In this document: one piece after another, positions 30,844 through 39,169 of the stretch
Position numbering within the stretch: the first letter of the stretch is position 1
Layout: each line of letters begins with the position of its first letter
NCBI RefSeq assembly: GCF_016907955.1
Contig: NZ_JAFBCX010000014.1
Span: 113,909-177,908, forward strand
Reading direction: 5' to 3'
Source of the DNA: Lentzea nigeriaca
Lineage (GTDB): Bacteria > Actinomycetota > Actinomycetes > Mycobacteriales > Pseudonocardiaceae
DNA length: 64,000 bases
Position numbers and translations under genes: made by a program
The notes under the pieces: generated by a model
Seen by the model: the letters and a program-made list of their open reading frames with translations, nothing else
The model's database searches: none
What the model was told of the DNA's origin: nothing

Positions 30844-31070
30844 TGCGCCTCTCCCTGCTCGTTGCGCTGGTAGAAGCGCAGCACGTCTTCCGGTATCTCG
30901 ATGATTGCCTCGCCGTCCGGGATTGGGCCGACGTCGGCAAGTACCTGAGGATCGGTGACGATCCACCCCTGCGCGATGTACGTCTGCCTGTCCGTGCGGT
31001 CTGTCGCGAAAAGTGTCGGCGAGGCACCCCCATCCGACTCGGGGTCCTTGCCGAGGAAGGTAGCGCGCAT
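30840..31070 (-). CDS. Small protein heading the DUF6879/XRE cassette
   Basis: 76 residues: M-R-A-T-F-L-G-K-D-P-E-S start, an internal Y-I-A-Q-G-W-I-V-T-D-P and an acidic C-terminus. GGAGG five bases upstream of the ATG gives a strong start. No family is recognised beyond its habit of preceding DUF6879 genes. First gene of a four-gene coupled operon and immediately downstream of an inverted repeat. Confidence 0.65.
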   Translation of the reverse strand: MRATFLGKDPESDGGASPTLFATDRTDRQTYIAQGWIVTDPQVLADVGPIPDGEAIIEIPEDVLRFYQRNEQGEAH

Positions 31071-31080
31071 GATGCCTCCA

Positions 31081-31100
31081 TTTCTCGAACTTGCTAGAAA
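31081..31100. promoter_or_regulatory. Inverted repeat before the cassette, candidate autoregulatory operator
   Basis: TTTCTCGAACTTGCTAGAAA: 7 of 10 positions match between the arms, with perfect TTTCT/AGAAA ends. It lies 11 bp before the first gene and shares TTTCTCGAA with 28772. Confidence 0.45.
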
Positions 31101-31137
31101 CGGTGGCAGGTTTGGCAACGAACGGTCAATGACCCGG

Positions 31138-31782
31138 TCAGGTGAGGCCCGACTGCACGGCGAACACGACGAGTTGTGCCCGATCCCGCGCCCCCAACTT
31201 GACCATCGCGCGAGAAACGTGCGTCCGCACCGTCGCGGGCGAGATCACCAGCCGCTCAGCGATCTCGTCGTTGGACGCGCCGGACGCGACGTGCCGCATG
31301 ATCTCCCGTTCGCGCTCGGTCAGCTTGTCGAGGTGCGGCACGGGCCGGGCCGATGCCCCGGAGGCGAACCGGTCGATCACCCGGCGCGTGACGGACGGGG
31401 AGAGCAGCGAGCCTCCGTCGGCGACGACGTGGACGGCGCGCAGCAGGTCGGTCGGGTCGGAGTCCTTCACCAGGAAGCCGGACGCGCCGGTCCGCAGGGC
31501 CTCGAAGACGTACTCGTCGAGGTCGAACGTCGTGAGCATGACGATCTTCACATCGGCGCAGGCGGGGTCGGCGGAGACGCGGCGCAGCACTTCGAGGCCG
31601 TCGAGCAGCGGCATGCGGATGTCGAGGAACACCACGTCCGGCTTCACGGACTGGATCAGCGACAGGGCTTCGCGTCCGTCGGCGGCCTCGCCCGCGAACC
31701 GCACGCCGTCCTCGGTCTCGATCAACGTCCGCAGTCCCATCCGGACCAGCGGCTGGTCGTCGGCCACCACCACGCGAATCAT
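31138..31782 (-). CDS. NarL/LuxR-family response regulator
   Basis: 214 residues. Receiver domain with D8/D9, phospho-acceptor D54 in V-F-L-D-I-R-M-P and K near 104; C-terminal LuxR HTH: L-T-E-R-E-R-E-I-M-R-H-V-A-S-G-A-S-N-D-E-I-A. Partner of the kinase that overlaps it by 4 bp. The pair is divergent from an ABC transporter, as in LnrJK/LiaRS-like antibiotic-sensing systems, so it probably activates that transporter. Confidence 0.92.
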   Translation of the reverse strand: MIRVVVADDQPLVRMGLRTLIETEDGVRFAGEAADGREALSLIQSVKPDVVFLDIRMPLLDGLEVLRRVSADPACADVKIVMLTTFDLDEYVFEALRTGASGFLVKDSDPTDLLRAVHVVADGGSLLSPSVTRRVIDRFASGASARPVPHLDKLTEREREIMRHVASGASNDEIAERLVISPATVRTHVSRAMVKLGARDRAQLVVFAVQSGLT

Positions 31783-32828
31783 GGGGGCAACGGTATCCGG
31801 GCGGTCACCTTGAAGCCGTGCGATCCGTCGACTTCGAGCGTGCCGCCCAGCGCCTCGGCCCGTGAGCGCATGCCGGTGATGCCGTGGCCCTCCAGGAACG
31901 CGCCCGGTGTGCCGGTGTCGGCGACCTCGACCACCAGCGAACCGCGCACAGTGTAGACGCGGACCGACGCCGTGACGCCGGGGGAGGAGTGGCGCAGCAC
32001 GTTGGTCAGCGACTCCTGCACGATCCGGTAGACGGCCAGCTGGTGGTTGTCCGGCAGCTCGACCTCGTCGAGCTCGACCGACACCTCGAGCCCTGCCTCG
32101 CGCATCCGCGTCGCGAGCGCCGGGATGTCGGCGAGTGAGATCGAGGGCCGCAACGGCGCCGAACCGCGCAGAGTGTCCAATTCGGACCGAAGGCCATCCA
32201 GGGCCTCCTTGCTGGTGTCGCGGATCGCCTCCAGGGAGGCACGCGCTTTGGCGGGATCCTTGTCCAGCACATACAACGCGACGCCCGCCTGCATCGCGAT
32301 CACGGACAGCCCGTGGCCGACGACGTCGTGCACCTCCTGGGCGAGCCGCAGCCGTTCGGAGACGACGGCGTGCTCGCGAGCGTCCACAACGGACCGTCGG
32401 CGCAGCTTCATCAGCACGCCGGCCGCGGCGGGCAGCAGGGTCCAGCTCGCCGACCAGGTGACCCACGACGTCAGCGAGTCGTGCCACCACGGGAGGATCA
32501 CCAGCGCGTACAGCAGGGCGCAGCCGGCGGTCAGCTCGATGGTCGAGTAGGCGGCCATCGCGTACATGGCCGCGACGCCGCTCATCAGGATCGGCCCGAA
32601 CGGGTAGCCCATGGCCAGGTACACCGCGACGGCGGTGATGGTGATCCCGAACGTCCACAGCGGACGGACCGAGCGGAACAGCAGGCCCGACGCCGCCACC
32701 GCGATGAGCAGGTAGGCGAGGACGTCCAGGTTTTCCGCGCCCTGGAAACGTGCGGCGAACCGCGTGCCGACCAGGCCGAAGAACAGCAGCGCCACCGTCA
32801 GCGCCACGTCCTGCCACTTAATCCGCAT
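31779..32828 (-). CDS. HisKA_3 sensor histidine kinase
   Basis: 349 residues. Four to five membrane helices in the first 140 residues with almost no extracellular domain, then a DHp domain with E-V-H167-D-V-V-G-H and an ATPase domain with V-A-D-T-G-T-P-G and G-H-G-I-T-G-M. This intramembrane-sensing layout is typical of kinases that detect membrane stress or export. M-R-I-K-W at 32828 is the likely start. It shares an ATGA overlap with the regulator gene. Confidence 0.9.
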   Translation of the reverse strand: MRIKWQDVALTVALLFFGLVGTRFAARFQGAENLDVLAYLLIAVAASGLLFRSVRPLWTFGITITAVAVYLAMGYPFGPILMSGVAAMYAMAAYSTIELTAGCALLYALVILPWWHDSLTSWVTWSASWTLLPAAAGVLMKLRRRSVVDAREHAVVSERLRLAQEVHDVVGHGLSVIAMQAGVALYVLDKDPAKARASLEAIRDTSKEALDGLRSELDTLRGSAPLRPSISLADIPALATRMREAGLEVSVELDEVELPDNHQLAVYRIVQESLTNVLRHSSPGVTASVRVYTVRGSLVVEVADTGTPGAFLEGHGITGMRSRAEALGGTLEVDGSHGFKVTARIPLPP

Positions 32829-32927
32829 GCCGCTGACGATACGACCGGGGACGTACGCAGATGTGCGTATCTTCATGACGCTCCGCAGCGGACGACCGGG
32901 CCGGTCGGCGGGAACACGATTGGACCC

Positions 32928-33788
32928 ATGATCGTGACGACGGAGAAGCTGACGAAGCGCTACGGCGACCGCGCCGTGGTGGACGAGGTCAGTCTGTCCG
33001 TGCGGCGGGGCGAGGTCTACGGGTTCCTCGGTCCCAACGGCGCGGGCAAGACGACCACGATCCGCATGCTGCTGGGGCTCGTGAAGCCCACGAGCGGCTC
33101 GGCCAGGGTGCTCGGCAAGGCACCGGGCACCCCCGAGGCGTTGCTGAAGGTCGGTTCCCTGATCGAGGGACCCGGTTTCTACCCGTACCTGTCCGGCCGG
33201 GACAACCTGCGCGTGCACGCGGCCCGCCGCGGGGTGGACAAGACGCACGTCGAGGCCGCCTTGGAGCAGGTCGACCTCGCGGGCGCCGCGAACGAGAAGT
33301 TCCGCCGGTACTCGCTCGGCATGAAGCAACGGCTCGGCGTCGCCGCGGCCCTGCTCGGCCAGCCGGAGCTGCTGATCCTGGACGAGCCGACCAACGGCCT
33401 CGACCCGGCGGGCATGGCCGACATGCGCGACCTGGTGCGGGCGCTCGCGGCCCAGGGGCAGACGGTGCTGCTGTCGAGCCACCTGCTCGGCGAGGTCGAG
33501 GAGATCTGCGACCGGGTCGGCGTGATCTCGCAGGGCCGGCTGGTCGCCGAGAGCACCGTCGAGCAGCTGCGGGGCGACACCGTGCTGTTGATTCGCGCCG
33601 ACCCGATCGAGAAGGCGCACGTGCTGATCGAGGGCAGTTCGTTGCACGGCGACGTGCTGCACGTGCGTGAGACGGACGCGGGGTCCTTGGTACGCACGCT
33701 GGTCCACGCCGACGTGGACGTGCAGGAGGTCCGGCCGCTGCGCCGGACGTTGGAAGAGGTCTTCCTCGAGATGACGGGAGTGGCGTGA
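32928..33788 (+). CDS. ABC transporter ATP-binding protein
   Basis: 286 residues. Walker A G-P-N-G-A-G-K-T at 35-42, signature Y-S-L-G-M-K-Q-R-L-G, Walker B L-L-I-L-D-E-P-T-N-G-L-D-P and a switch histidine in S-S-H-L-L. Drug- or lipid-exporter type (DrrA/BcrA-like) with a C-terminal extension. Pairs with the permease that follows with a 1-bp overlap. Likely controlled by the divergent two-component system. Confidence 0.92.
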   Translation: MIVTTEKLTKRYGDRAVVDEVSLSVRRGEVYGFLGPNGAGKTTTIRMLLGLVKPTSGSARVLGKAPGTPEALLKVGSLIEGPGFYPYLSGRDNLRVHAARRGVDKTHVEAALEQVDLAGAANEKFRRYSLGMKQRLGVAAALLGQPELLILDEPTNGLDPAGMADMRDLVRALAAQGQTVLLSSHLLGEVEEICDRVGVISQGRLVAESTVEQLRGDTVLLIRADPIEKAHVLIEGSSLHGDVLHVRETDAGSLVRTLVHADVDVQEVRPLRRTLEEVFLEMTGVA

Positions 33789-34603
33789 TGGGCAGCGTCA
33801 AGGCGGAGCTGCTTCGCCTGTGGAAGTGGCCGGCGACGTGGGTGCTGATCGGCGTCTGGCTGGTGATGACGCTGACGTTCGGCTACGTGTTCAACTACCT
33901 GGCGTTGAACGGCGGCACCAACGCCCGTGGCGCGTCGCAGCAGCAACTGATCAGCGCGATGCAGCCGGAGAACGTCGGCGCGGCCGTCGTGCGCGGCCTG
34001 CCGATGTTCGGTGGCGCGATCATCCTCGTGCTGGCCGCGCTGGCGGTCGGCAGCGGTTACGGCTGGGGCACCTGGAAGACCACGCTCACCGCGGGCCCGC
34101 GCCGGGTCTCCGCGATGGCGGGAACGTTGGGAGCGCTCGCGGTCATCGTGGTGCTGCTGGTCGCGCTGACGTTCGTCGTGAACCTCGGCGCGGCGATCAC
34201 GGTGGCGTCGCTGGAGGGCTGGGACTGGAACCTGCCGGGCATCGGCGTGCTGAAGCCACTGGCCGCGTCACTGCTGATCGCCGCCATGTGGACGGGGTTC
34301 GGCGTGTTCCTCGGCGTGATCACCAAGGGCCCCGCGCTGTCCGTCGGCCTCGGGCTGATGTGGGCGATCGTCACCGAGAACCTGTTGCGCGGCGTCGGTT
34401 CGCTGCTCGGGCCGGTGGAGGATCTCACCAAGATCCTGCCCGGCGGCTCGGCGGGCAACCTGGCCGGTGCGGTCGGTGGATCCGGTGCGCCCGGCGTCCT
34501 GAACGACCTCAGCGGAACCACCGCCGCCCTGTTCCTCGTTGGTTACATCGTGGTGTTCGTGGGGGCGGCGACGGCGTTGAAGGTGCGTCGCGACCTCGTA
34601 TAG
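33788..34603 (+). CDS. ABC-2 type permease
   Basis: About 271 residues with six membrane helices: the first at about 13-35, then a large extracytoplasmic loop and helices in the second half including G-G-A-I-I-L-V-L-A-A-L-A-V. TGATG junction with the ATPase; GTG 33785 is an alternative start. Forms the membrane half of the exporter. Substrate unknown. Its last ~335 bp are covered on the other strand by the open frame of a convergent membrane-protein gene. Confidence 0.88.
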   Translation: MGSVKAELLRLWKWPATWVLIGVWLVMTLTFGYVFNYLALNGGTNARGASQQQLISAMQPENVGAAVVRGLPMFGGAIILVLAALAVGSGYGWGTWKTTLTAGPRRVSAMAGTLGALAVIVVLLVALTFVVNLGAAITVASLEGWDWNLPGIGVLKPLAASLLIAAMWTGFGVFLGVITKGPALSVGLGLMWAIVTENLLRGVGSLLGPVEDLTKILPGGSAGNLAGAVGGSGAPGVLNDLSGTTAALFLVGYIVVFVGAATALKVRRDLV

Positions 34604-34933
34604 GGCCACGGCGGCCCAGGTGACGGCGAGCACGACCGTGACTCCGGTGGGGTAGTCGCGGTCGTGCAGCCCTGGGTTGACCGGGCCGCTGTGGTCGCGC
34701 CACAGCAACGGAACGGCGAGCAGCACGACGATGCCGGAGACCGTCAGGCCGATGCCGATCGAGGCTCGTCTGACGATGAGGCCGGACGCTCCGACGAGCG
34801 GGGCGATCAGGAAGTCGTGCAGGACGACACCGCCACCGAGCCACACCAGCAACTCGACGGTGATCTGCGGGAGCAGCAGCCAGGCTCCCCAAGCAGCAAG
34901 TCCAACGCCTACGGCTCCCAGGATGACTCTCAC
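34268..34933 (-). CDS. Small membrane protein with 3' end read antisense to the permease
   Basis: The first ~110 residues look real: three to four membrane helices, including W-L-G-G-G-V-V-L-H-D-F-L-I-A-P-L. After residue ~112 the frame becomes polar and low-complexity as it enters the antisense of the permease, and closes only at 34268. Either the natural stop was lost or a frameshift hides one near 34600. GTG start overlaps the oxidoreductase stop (GTGA), so it belongs to the glycosyltransferase/oxidoreductase operon. Function unknown. Confidence 0.5.
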   Translation of the reverse strand: MRVILGAVGVGLAAWGAWLLLPQITVELLVWLGGGVVLHDFLIAPLVGASGLIVRRASIGIGLTVSGIVVLLAVPLLWRDHSGPVNPGLHDRDYPTGVTVVLAVTWAAVALYEVATHLQRRRRPHEHHDVTNEEQGGGGSAEVVQDAGRTGSTDRTGQVARRAAGQDLGEILHRPEQRTDAAQQVLGDDRPHQPEADGQRGALGDHAEEHAEPRPHGGDQQ

Positions 34934-35967
34934 CGGACCTCCAGGGACGTGACCCACTTGGTCTGCAGCACACCCGGCCGGTTCGGCGCGATCAGCCGGC
35001 ACGGATACCCGTGGTCCGGGGTGAGCTCCTCGCCGTCCAGCCGCAGCGCCAGCACCGTCAGCGGATCCCGCGCGAAGGCCTCTGGCAGCGTGGTCGCCCG
35101 GTACAGCCCGTCCTTCTCCAGCGACTCGACCCGCACGTCGCCGCCGCTCACCAACTCGGAGATCCGCACGCCGGTCCAGGTGGCGTTCTGGCTCCACCCC
35201 TCGACGCACGCGATGGGCAGCTCGACGGTCGTCTGCGGCATGGCTTTGAGCTCTGCCAACGAATAGCTCTTGTCTCCGACCGTCAGCCGCCAGTCCGGCG
35301 GCACCACGACGTTCGCGGCTTTCGCCGTCCTGTTCACCGGAAGGTCGCCGTCCGATCGCCATGCCAGCACCGAGATCTTGCGCAGCCACGGCACCGTGAC
35401 CCCTGCTGTGGCGACGATCGCGACACCGGTCGTCAACGCGGTCGTGCGCAGGAATGCCCGCCGCGACAGGATGGTCTTCTCGGTCGACGCGGGTTCGAGC
35501 GAGCGCCGGATGAGCGGGATCTTCACGGCGATGTGCAGCAGCAGGGCGCCGATCGCGATCCACGCCACGGCGTAGTGCGCGGTGGGGAAGTAGAACGACC
35601 ACGGGTAGTTCTGCGCCGCGTTGAACAGGCCGGTGACCAGCTCGAAGAACGACGCCGCGATCAGCACGAAGATCGAGCCGCGTTCCAGCGCGTGCGGGAC
35701 GTTCCTGATCAGCGGCCGCTCGAACAGCTTCGGGTAGACGCTCCACAACTTGGCCAGCAGCAACGGGATCGACGCGACCCCGGAGATCACGTGCACCCCT
35801 TGGGTGATCCGGTAGAGATCGACCGGGCGGGTCGGCCACGGCCAGCCGTTCTGCACGCCGTGGCTGAGCAGACCGGTGACGAAGCACAGGCCGAACGTGA
35901 TGCCCAGCCACGTGCCGACCCGGCTGGTCACGCCCTTGTGGTGGGCAGGCGCCCTGAACGTCTTCAC
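34930..35967 (-). CDS. Membrane-bound molybdopterin oxidoreductase (cytochrome b-like plus Moco domain)
   Basis: 345 residues. Four membrane helices in residues 15-155 with several histidines, suggesting a di-heme cytochrome b-like anchor. Then an internal twin-arginine-like S-R-R-A-F-L-R and a further hydrophobic stretch, followed by a sulfite-oxidase-fold Moco domain with P-I-A-C-V-E-G-W, where the cysteine would ligate Mo. Moco side probably extracytoplasmic, passing electrons to or from quinone. GTG start overlaps the methyltransferase stop. Substrate unknown; the association with sugar-transfer genes is unusual. Confidence 0.8.
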   Translation of the reverse strand: MKTFRAPAHHKGVTSRVGTWLGITFGLCFVTGLLSHGVQNGWPWPTRPVDLYRITQGVHVISGVASIPLLLAKLWSVYPKLFERPLIRNVPHALERGSIFVLIAASFFELVTGLFNAAQNYPWSFYFPTAHYAVAWIAIGALLLHIAVKIPLIRRSLEPASTEKTILSRRAFLRTTALTTGVAIVATAGVTVPWLRKISVLAWRSDGDLPVNRTAKAANVVVPPDWRLTVGDKSYSLAELKAMPQTTVELPIACVEGWSQNATWTGVRISELVSGGDVRVESLEKDGLYRATTLPEAFARDPLTVLALRLDGEELTPDHGYPCRLIAPNRPGVLQTKWVTSLEVR

Positions 35968-36563
35968 AACCGTTCCCAGCAAGCGAACCAGCGACCGGCG
36001 CGTTCGGCCTGCCACAGCAGGAAGAACCCGTCCGCCGGCACGGACTCCGCGTCGCTCCACGCCCACGGGAACCACGTGCCCAGCGTGCCTTCCGTGCGCA
36101 CGCGGGCCTGGCCGATCGTGAGGCCGGAGCCAGGTTGCTCGACCTCGACGACGACGGTTCCGCTGGGGCGCAACAACTGCCTGACGCGGCGCAGGAGTGC
36201 GGCCGGGTCGCCGCCGATGCCGATGTTGCCGTCGGCGAGCAGCACGTGGTGCCAGCGCCCTTCGCCGGGCAGCAGGTCGAACACGCTGCGGCGGATCGCG
36301 ACGCCGCCGCGTTCGGTGGTGCGCCGGATCGCGACCGGGGAGACGTCGACGCCGAGAGCCTGGACGCCGCGGGCGAGGAGGGCGGCGACGAGACGGCCGG
36401 GGCCGCAGCCGACGTCGAGCGTGGGGCCGGTGCAGGCGTCGAGGAGGACCTCGTCGCCTCCGTCGGCGTCGGCCTGCCAGCGGGCCACGGAGAGCTCGCG
36501 GGGAGTGGTTCCGGCGAGGTCGAGCCAGCTGGGGGTGCCCTGGAGGGCGTGGTCGAACATCAT
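35964..36563 (-). CDS. Class I SAM-dependent methyltransferase
   Basis: 199 residues. SAM motif L-D-V-G-C-G-P-G-R-L at about residues 49-58, V-D-V-S near 72 and a later A-D-G-N-I-G-I-G. Substrate not evident. It lies in a coupled run (4-bp overlaps on both sides) between a DUF2064 protein and the membrane Moco oxidoreductase, so it probably modifies an intermediate of the same pathway. Confidence 0.85.
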   Translation of the reverse strand: MMFDHALQGTPSWLDLAGTTPRELSVARWQADADGGDEVLLDACTGPTLDVGCGPGRLVAALLARGVQALGVDVSPVAIRRTTERGGVAIRRSVFDLLPGEGRWHHVLLADGNIGIGGDPAALLRRVRQLLRPSGTVVVEVEQPGSGLTIGQARVRTEGTLGTWFPWAWSDAESVPADGFFLLWQAERAGRWFACWERL

Positions 36564-37195
36564 CGGGTCACGGCCGCGATCTCGGTCAGCGTCGCGGCGA
36601 ACCGTCCGCACGGCACCTGGGCCGCCACCGTGCGAGCATCCGTCATCGTGTCCACATCGGACAGAACCGGCAACCTCCGCGTCCTCAACCCCTGAAGCGC
36701 GTCCAACGTCCGCGCACCCGTGTCCGCCCGCGACATCGGCACGTCCCGCAACACCGAGGCGCGCAACGGATCGCGCAAGCCCAAAGCCCACCAGCCGCCG
36801 TCGAGCGCGAGCCCGAGCGCCGCCTCCTCGAACTCCGCGCAGGACGCCAGCAGCGAGGGCGTCACCTGCGGCGTGTCCATCCCGATCTGCAGCACCGGCA
36901 TCCCGAACCGCGCGACGTCGGCGTGCGCGTGCGCCAGCCGGCCCGCGAACGTCTCGCCGCGCTGCGGGATCACGACGCACTGCGCCAGCGCGTTGCGCAC
37001 GTCGTCGCGCCGCACCACACCGGCCAGCGCCACCACCGGCACCGCACCGGGCGTGGCCAGCGCGGCGTCGATCGTGTCGAGCAACGACGCCGCCGCCACG
37101 TCCGCGGCCTCCTCCGGTGTCAGCGGCGGGCACAGGCGCGTCTTCACCTGGCCGGGGACCGGTGACTTGGCCGTGATCAGCAGACAGAACCTCAC
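36560..37195 (-). CDS. DUF2064 (TIGR04282-type) nucleotidyl/glycosyltransferase-like protein
   Basis: 211 residues. A-K-S-P-V-P-G-Q-V-K-T-R-L at the N-terminus is the family signature (GT-A/CofC-like nucleotide-binding fold), with Q-I-G-M-D-T-P-Q-V providing the acidic metal site. Members are described as arsenosugar-associated glycosyltransferases, but most, as here, sit next to GT2 enzymes with no arsenic genes. GTG start overlaps the GT2 stop by 4 bp. Confidence 0.82.
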   Translation of the reverse strand: MRFCLLITAKSPVPGQVKTRLCPPLTPEEAADVAAASLLDTIDAALATPGAVPVVALAGVVRRDDVRNALAQCVVIPQRGETFAGRLAHAHADVARFGMPVLQIGMDTPQVTPSLLASCAEFEEAALGLALDGGWWALGLRDPLRASVLRDVPMSRADTGARTLDALQGLRTRRLPVLSDVDTMTDARTVAAQVPCGRFAATLTEIAAVTR

Positions 37196-37830
37196 CGCAG
37201 CACTCCCGCCATGTCCCGCGCCGCCCGCAACGTGCCGCGCACAGAACCCGACACCTTCGACCGCGTCCCCGCCGCCCGCGGCCCGTAGGTCACGTCGACC
37301 TCGCGCACCCGCCAGCCGGCCGACGCGGCGCGGACCAGGAGTTCCAGCGGATAGCCGAACGCGCGGTCCCGCACGTCCAGCGCCAGCAGGTCCGAGCGGC
37401 GGCACACCCGCAGCGGCGCGATGTCGTGCACGTCGAGGCCTCGGCGACGCAACAAAGAAGCGATCACGGCGTTGCCCGCCCGCGCGTGCCAGGGCCACAC
37501 CCCGGAGCTGACCGGCACCCGGCGGCCCACCACCAGGTCGGCGTCGTCCAGCAGAGCCGCCATCGCGGGCAGTTCGGCGAGGCTCAACGAGCCGTCGGCG
37601 TCCGCGAACGCCACCAGGTCGGACGTGGCCGCGAGCAGACCGGTGTGCACGGCGGCGCCGTAGCCGCGGCGTGGCTCGTGCACGACCAGCGCGCCACAGG
37701 CCTCGGCCACGGCGGGGGAACCATCGACAGACCCGTTGTCCACGACGATCGCGCGGCAGCCGGGAGGCAGGGCGGCGAGGACCGCGGGCAGTGCGGCGGC
37801 CTCGTCCAGGCAGGGGAGCACTACATCCAT
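37192..37830 (-). CDS. Family 2 glycosyltransferase
   Basis: 212 residues. GT-A fold with V-V-L-P-C-L-D-E at the start, V-D-N-G-S-V-D-G and the metal-binding A-F-A-D-A-D-G-S. Similar in size to polyprenyl-phosphate glycosyltransferases but lacking their C-terminal membrane helices. ATG 37830 fits the family start better than 37848. First gene of the five-gene run ending in the membrane protein at 34933; likely donor is a nucleotide sugar, acceptor unknown. Confidence 0.87.
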   Translation of the reverse strand: MDVVLPCLDEAAALPAVLAALPPGCRAIVVDNGSVDGSPAVAEACGALVVHEPRRGYGAAVHTGLLAATSDLVAFADADGSLSLAELPAMAALLDDADLVVGRRVPVSSGVWPWHARAGNAVIASLLRRRGLDVHDIAPLRVCRRSDLLALDVRDRAFGYPLELLVRAASAGWRVREVDVTYGPRAAGTRSKVSGSVRGTLRAARDMAGVLR

Positions 37831-37951
37831 GCGTCCACCCTGGACCATCGGAAAGTGTTGTGGTGCTTACGGAATTGTGACGCACGAAAGAGTTCTTACG
37901 ATTGTCTTGCGTGGCCTGCGGACGCCCGCGAGACCCTCTAGGTTGGGCGCG

Positions 37952-39169
37952 GTGCGTATGGTGTCGCTTGCCCCGCGGTTCGCCGCGAGACGCCCTGCCG
38001 GGCCGGTCGCGGCGCTGACCGCCGCCGGGCTGCTCGTCACGGCCGCCGTCATCGTCGGGCTGATCGTCAACGCCCACGACCCAGGTCTCCTGTTCGCCTC
38101 CGCGGCACCACTTTTCGGTGACTGGAAGCCGCACGTCGGCCCTGGCACGCCCGCGGCGCTCCTGATCGCTTTCCTCGTCGTCGCCAAGGGACCCGAGCTC
38201 GCCCGGCACCGGTTCGCGCTGCCGATCGCCTACGTGACAGCGACGCTGTGGACGTTCTCGCTCGCGATGATCGACGGCTGGGACAGGTTCGTCACCAGGC
38301 TCACGACCGTGGACGAGTACCTGCACGAGGTTCCCGGCGTCACCGACATCCCCGCGATGCTCCGCGGGTTCACGGAACGAATCCTGGACTTCCAGCCGGA
38401 CTCGTGGACCACGCACGTCTCCGGGCACCCACCGGGCGCACTGCTCACGTTCGTCGCACTGGACCGCATCGGGCTCGGCGGCGGCGCGGCGGCGTCGATC
38501 GTCTGCGTCCTGGTCGGGTCGCTCGCCGTCGTCGCGATTCCCAAGGCCCTCAACAACAACGCGGTGTTGCCGTTCCTCGTGCTGTTCCCCGGCGCGGTCT
38601 GGGTCGGGGCGTCGGCGGACGGCATGTTCATGGGCGTCGCGGCCGTTGGGATCTACCTGCTCACCAGGTGCCCGCTGCTGGGCGGCGTCGTGCTGGGCTG
38701 GTGCGTCTTCCTGTCGTACGGCCTGGTGCTGCTCGCCCCGCTCGCGATCGTCGCGGCCGGCAGGAGGATCGGCTGGGCCGTCGCGGGCGCGCTCGCGGTC
38801 GTGGTGGCGTTCGCGGTGAGCGGCTTCTGGTGGCTCGACGGCTACGAGCTCGTCAAAGTGCGCTACTACCAGGGCATCGGCGACATCAGGCCGTACTGGT
38901 ACTGGGTGTGGGCCAACCTCGCGGCACTGGCGCTCGTCATCGGTCCGGCCGGAATCAGGGGCCTGCGCAAGGACAAGTGGGTCGTCGCGGCAGCGATCGC
39001 GATCCTGGTCGCCGACCTGTCCGGCCTGAGCAAGGCCGAGACCGAACGGATCTGGCTGCCGTTCGCCGTCTGGCTCCTCGCCGGCACCGCCAAGCTCGAC
39101 AAGCGGTGGCTCACCGCCCAGGCCGTCACGGCCCTGGCGGTGAACCACCTGGTGCTCACGAACTGGTGA
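37952..39169 (+). CDS. Polytopic membrane protein, GT-C-like
   Basis: 405 residues, about ten membrane helices with an extracytoplasmic loop early (W-D-R-F-V-T-R, E-Y-L-H-E-V). The layout suggests a GT-C-type glycosyltransferase using a polyprenyl-phosphate sugar; no family motif is certain. TAGGTT lies seven bases upstream of GTG 37952, so a leaderless transcript is possible; ATG 37958 is an alternative. Divergent from the GT2 operon and overlapping the epimerase gene's end by 14 bp, it is probably part of the same system. Confidence 0.75.
   Translation: MRMVSLAPRFAARRPAGPVAALTAAGLLVTAAVIVGLIVNAHDPGLLFASAAPLFGDWKPHVGPGTPAALLIAFLVVAKGPELARHRFALPIAYVTATLWTFSLAMIDGWDRFVTRLTTVDEYLHEVPGVTDIPAMLRGFTERILDFQPDSWTTHVSGHPPGALLTFVALDRIGLGGGAAASIVCVLVGSLAVVAIPKALNNNAVLPFLVLFPGAVWVGASADGMFMGVAAVGIYLLTRCPLLGGVVLGWCVFLSYGLVLLAPLAIVAAGRRIGWAVAGALAVVVAFAVSGFWWLDGYELVKVRYYQGIGDIRPYWYWVWANLAALALVIGPAGIRGLRKDKWVVAAAIAILVADLSGLSKAETERIWLPFAVWLLAGTAKLDKRWLTAQAVTALAVNHLVLTNW

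Noticed and set aside
36560..37195. Arsenic metabolism locus
   Set aside because: The DUF2064 family name mentions arsenosugars, but no arsenic reductase, ArsM or pump is present nearby.
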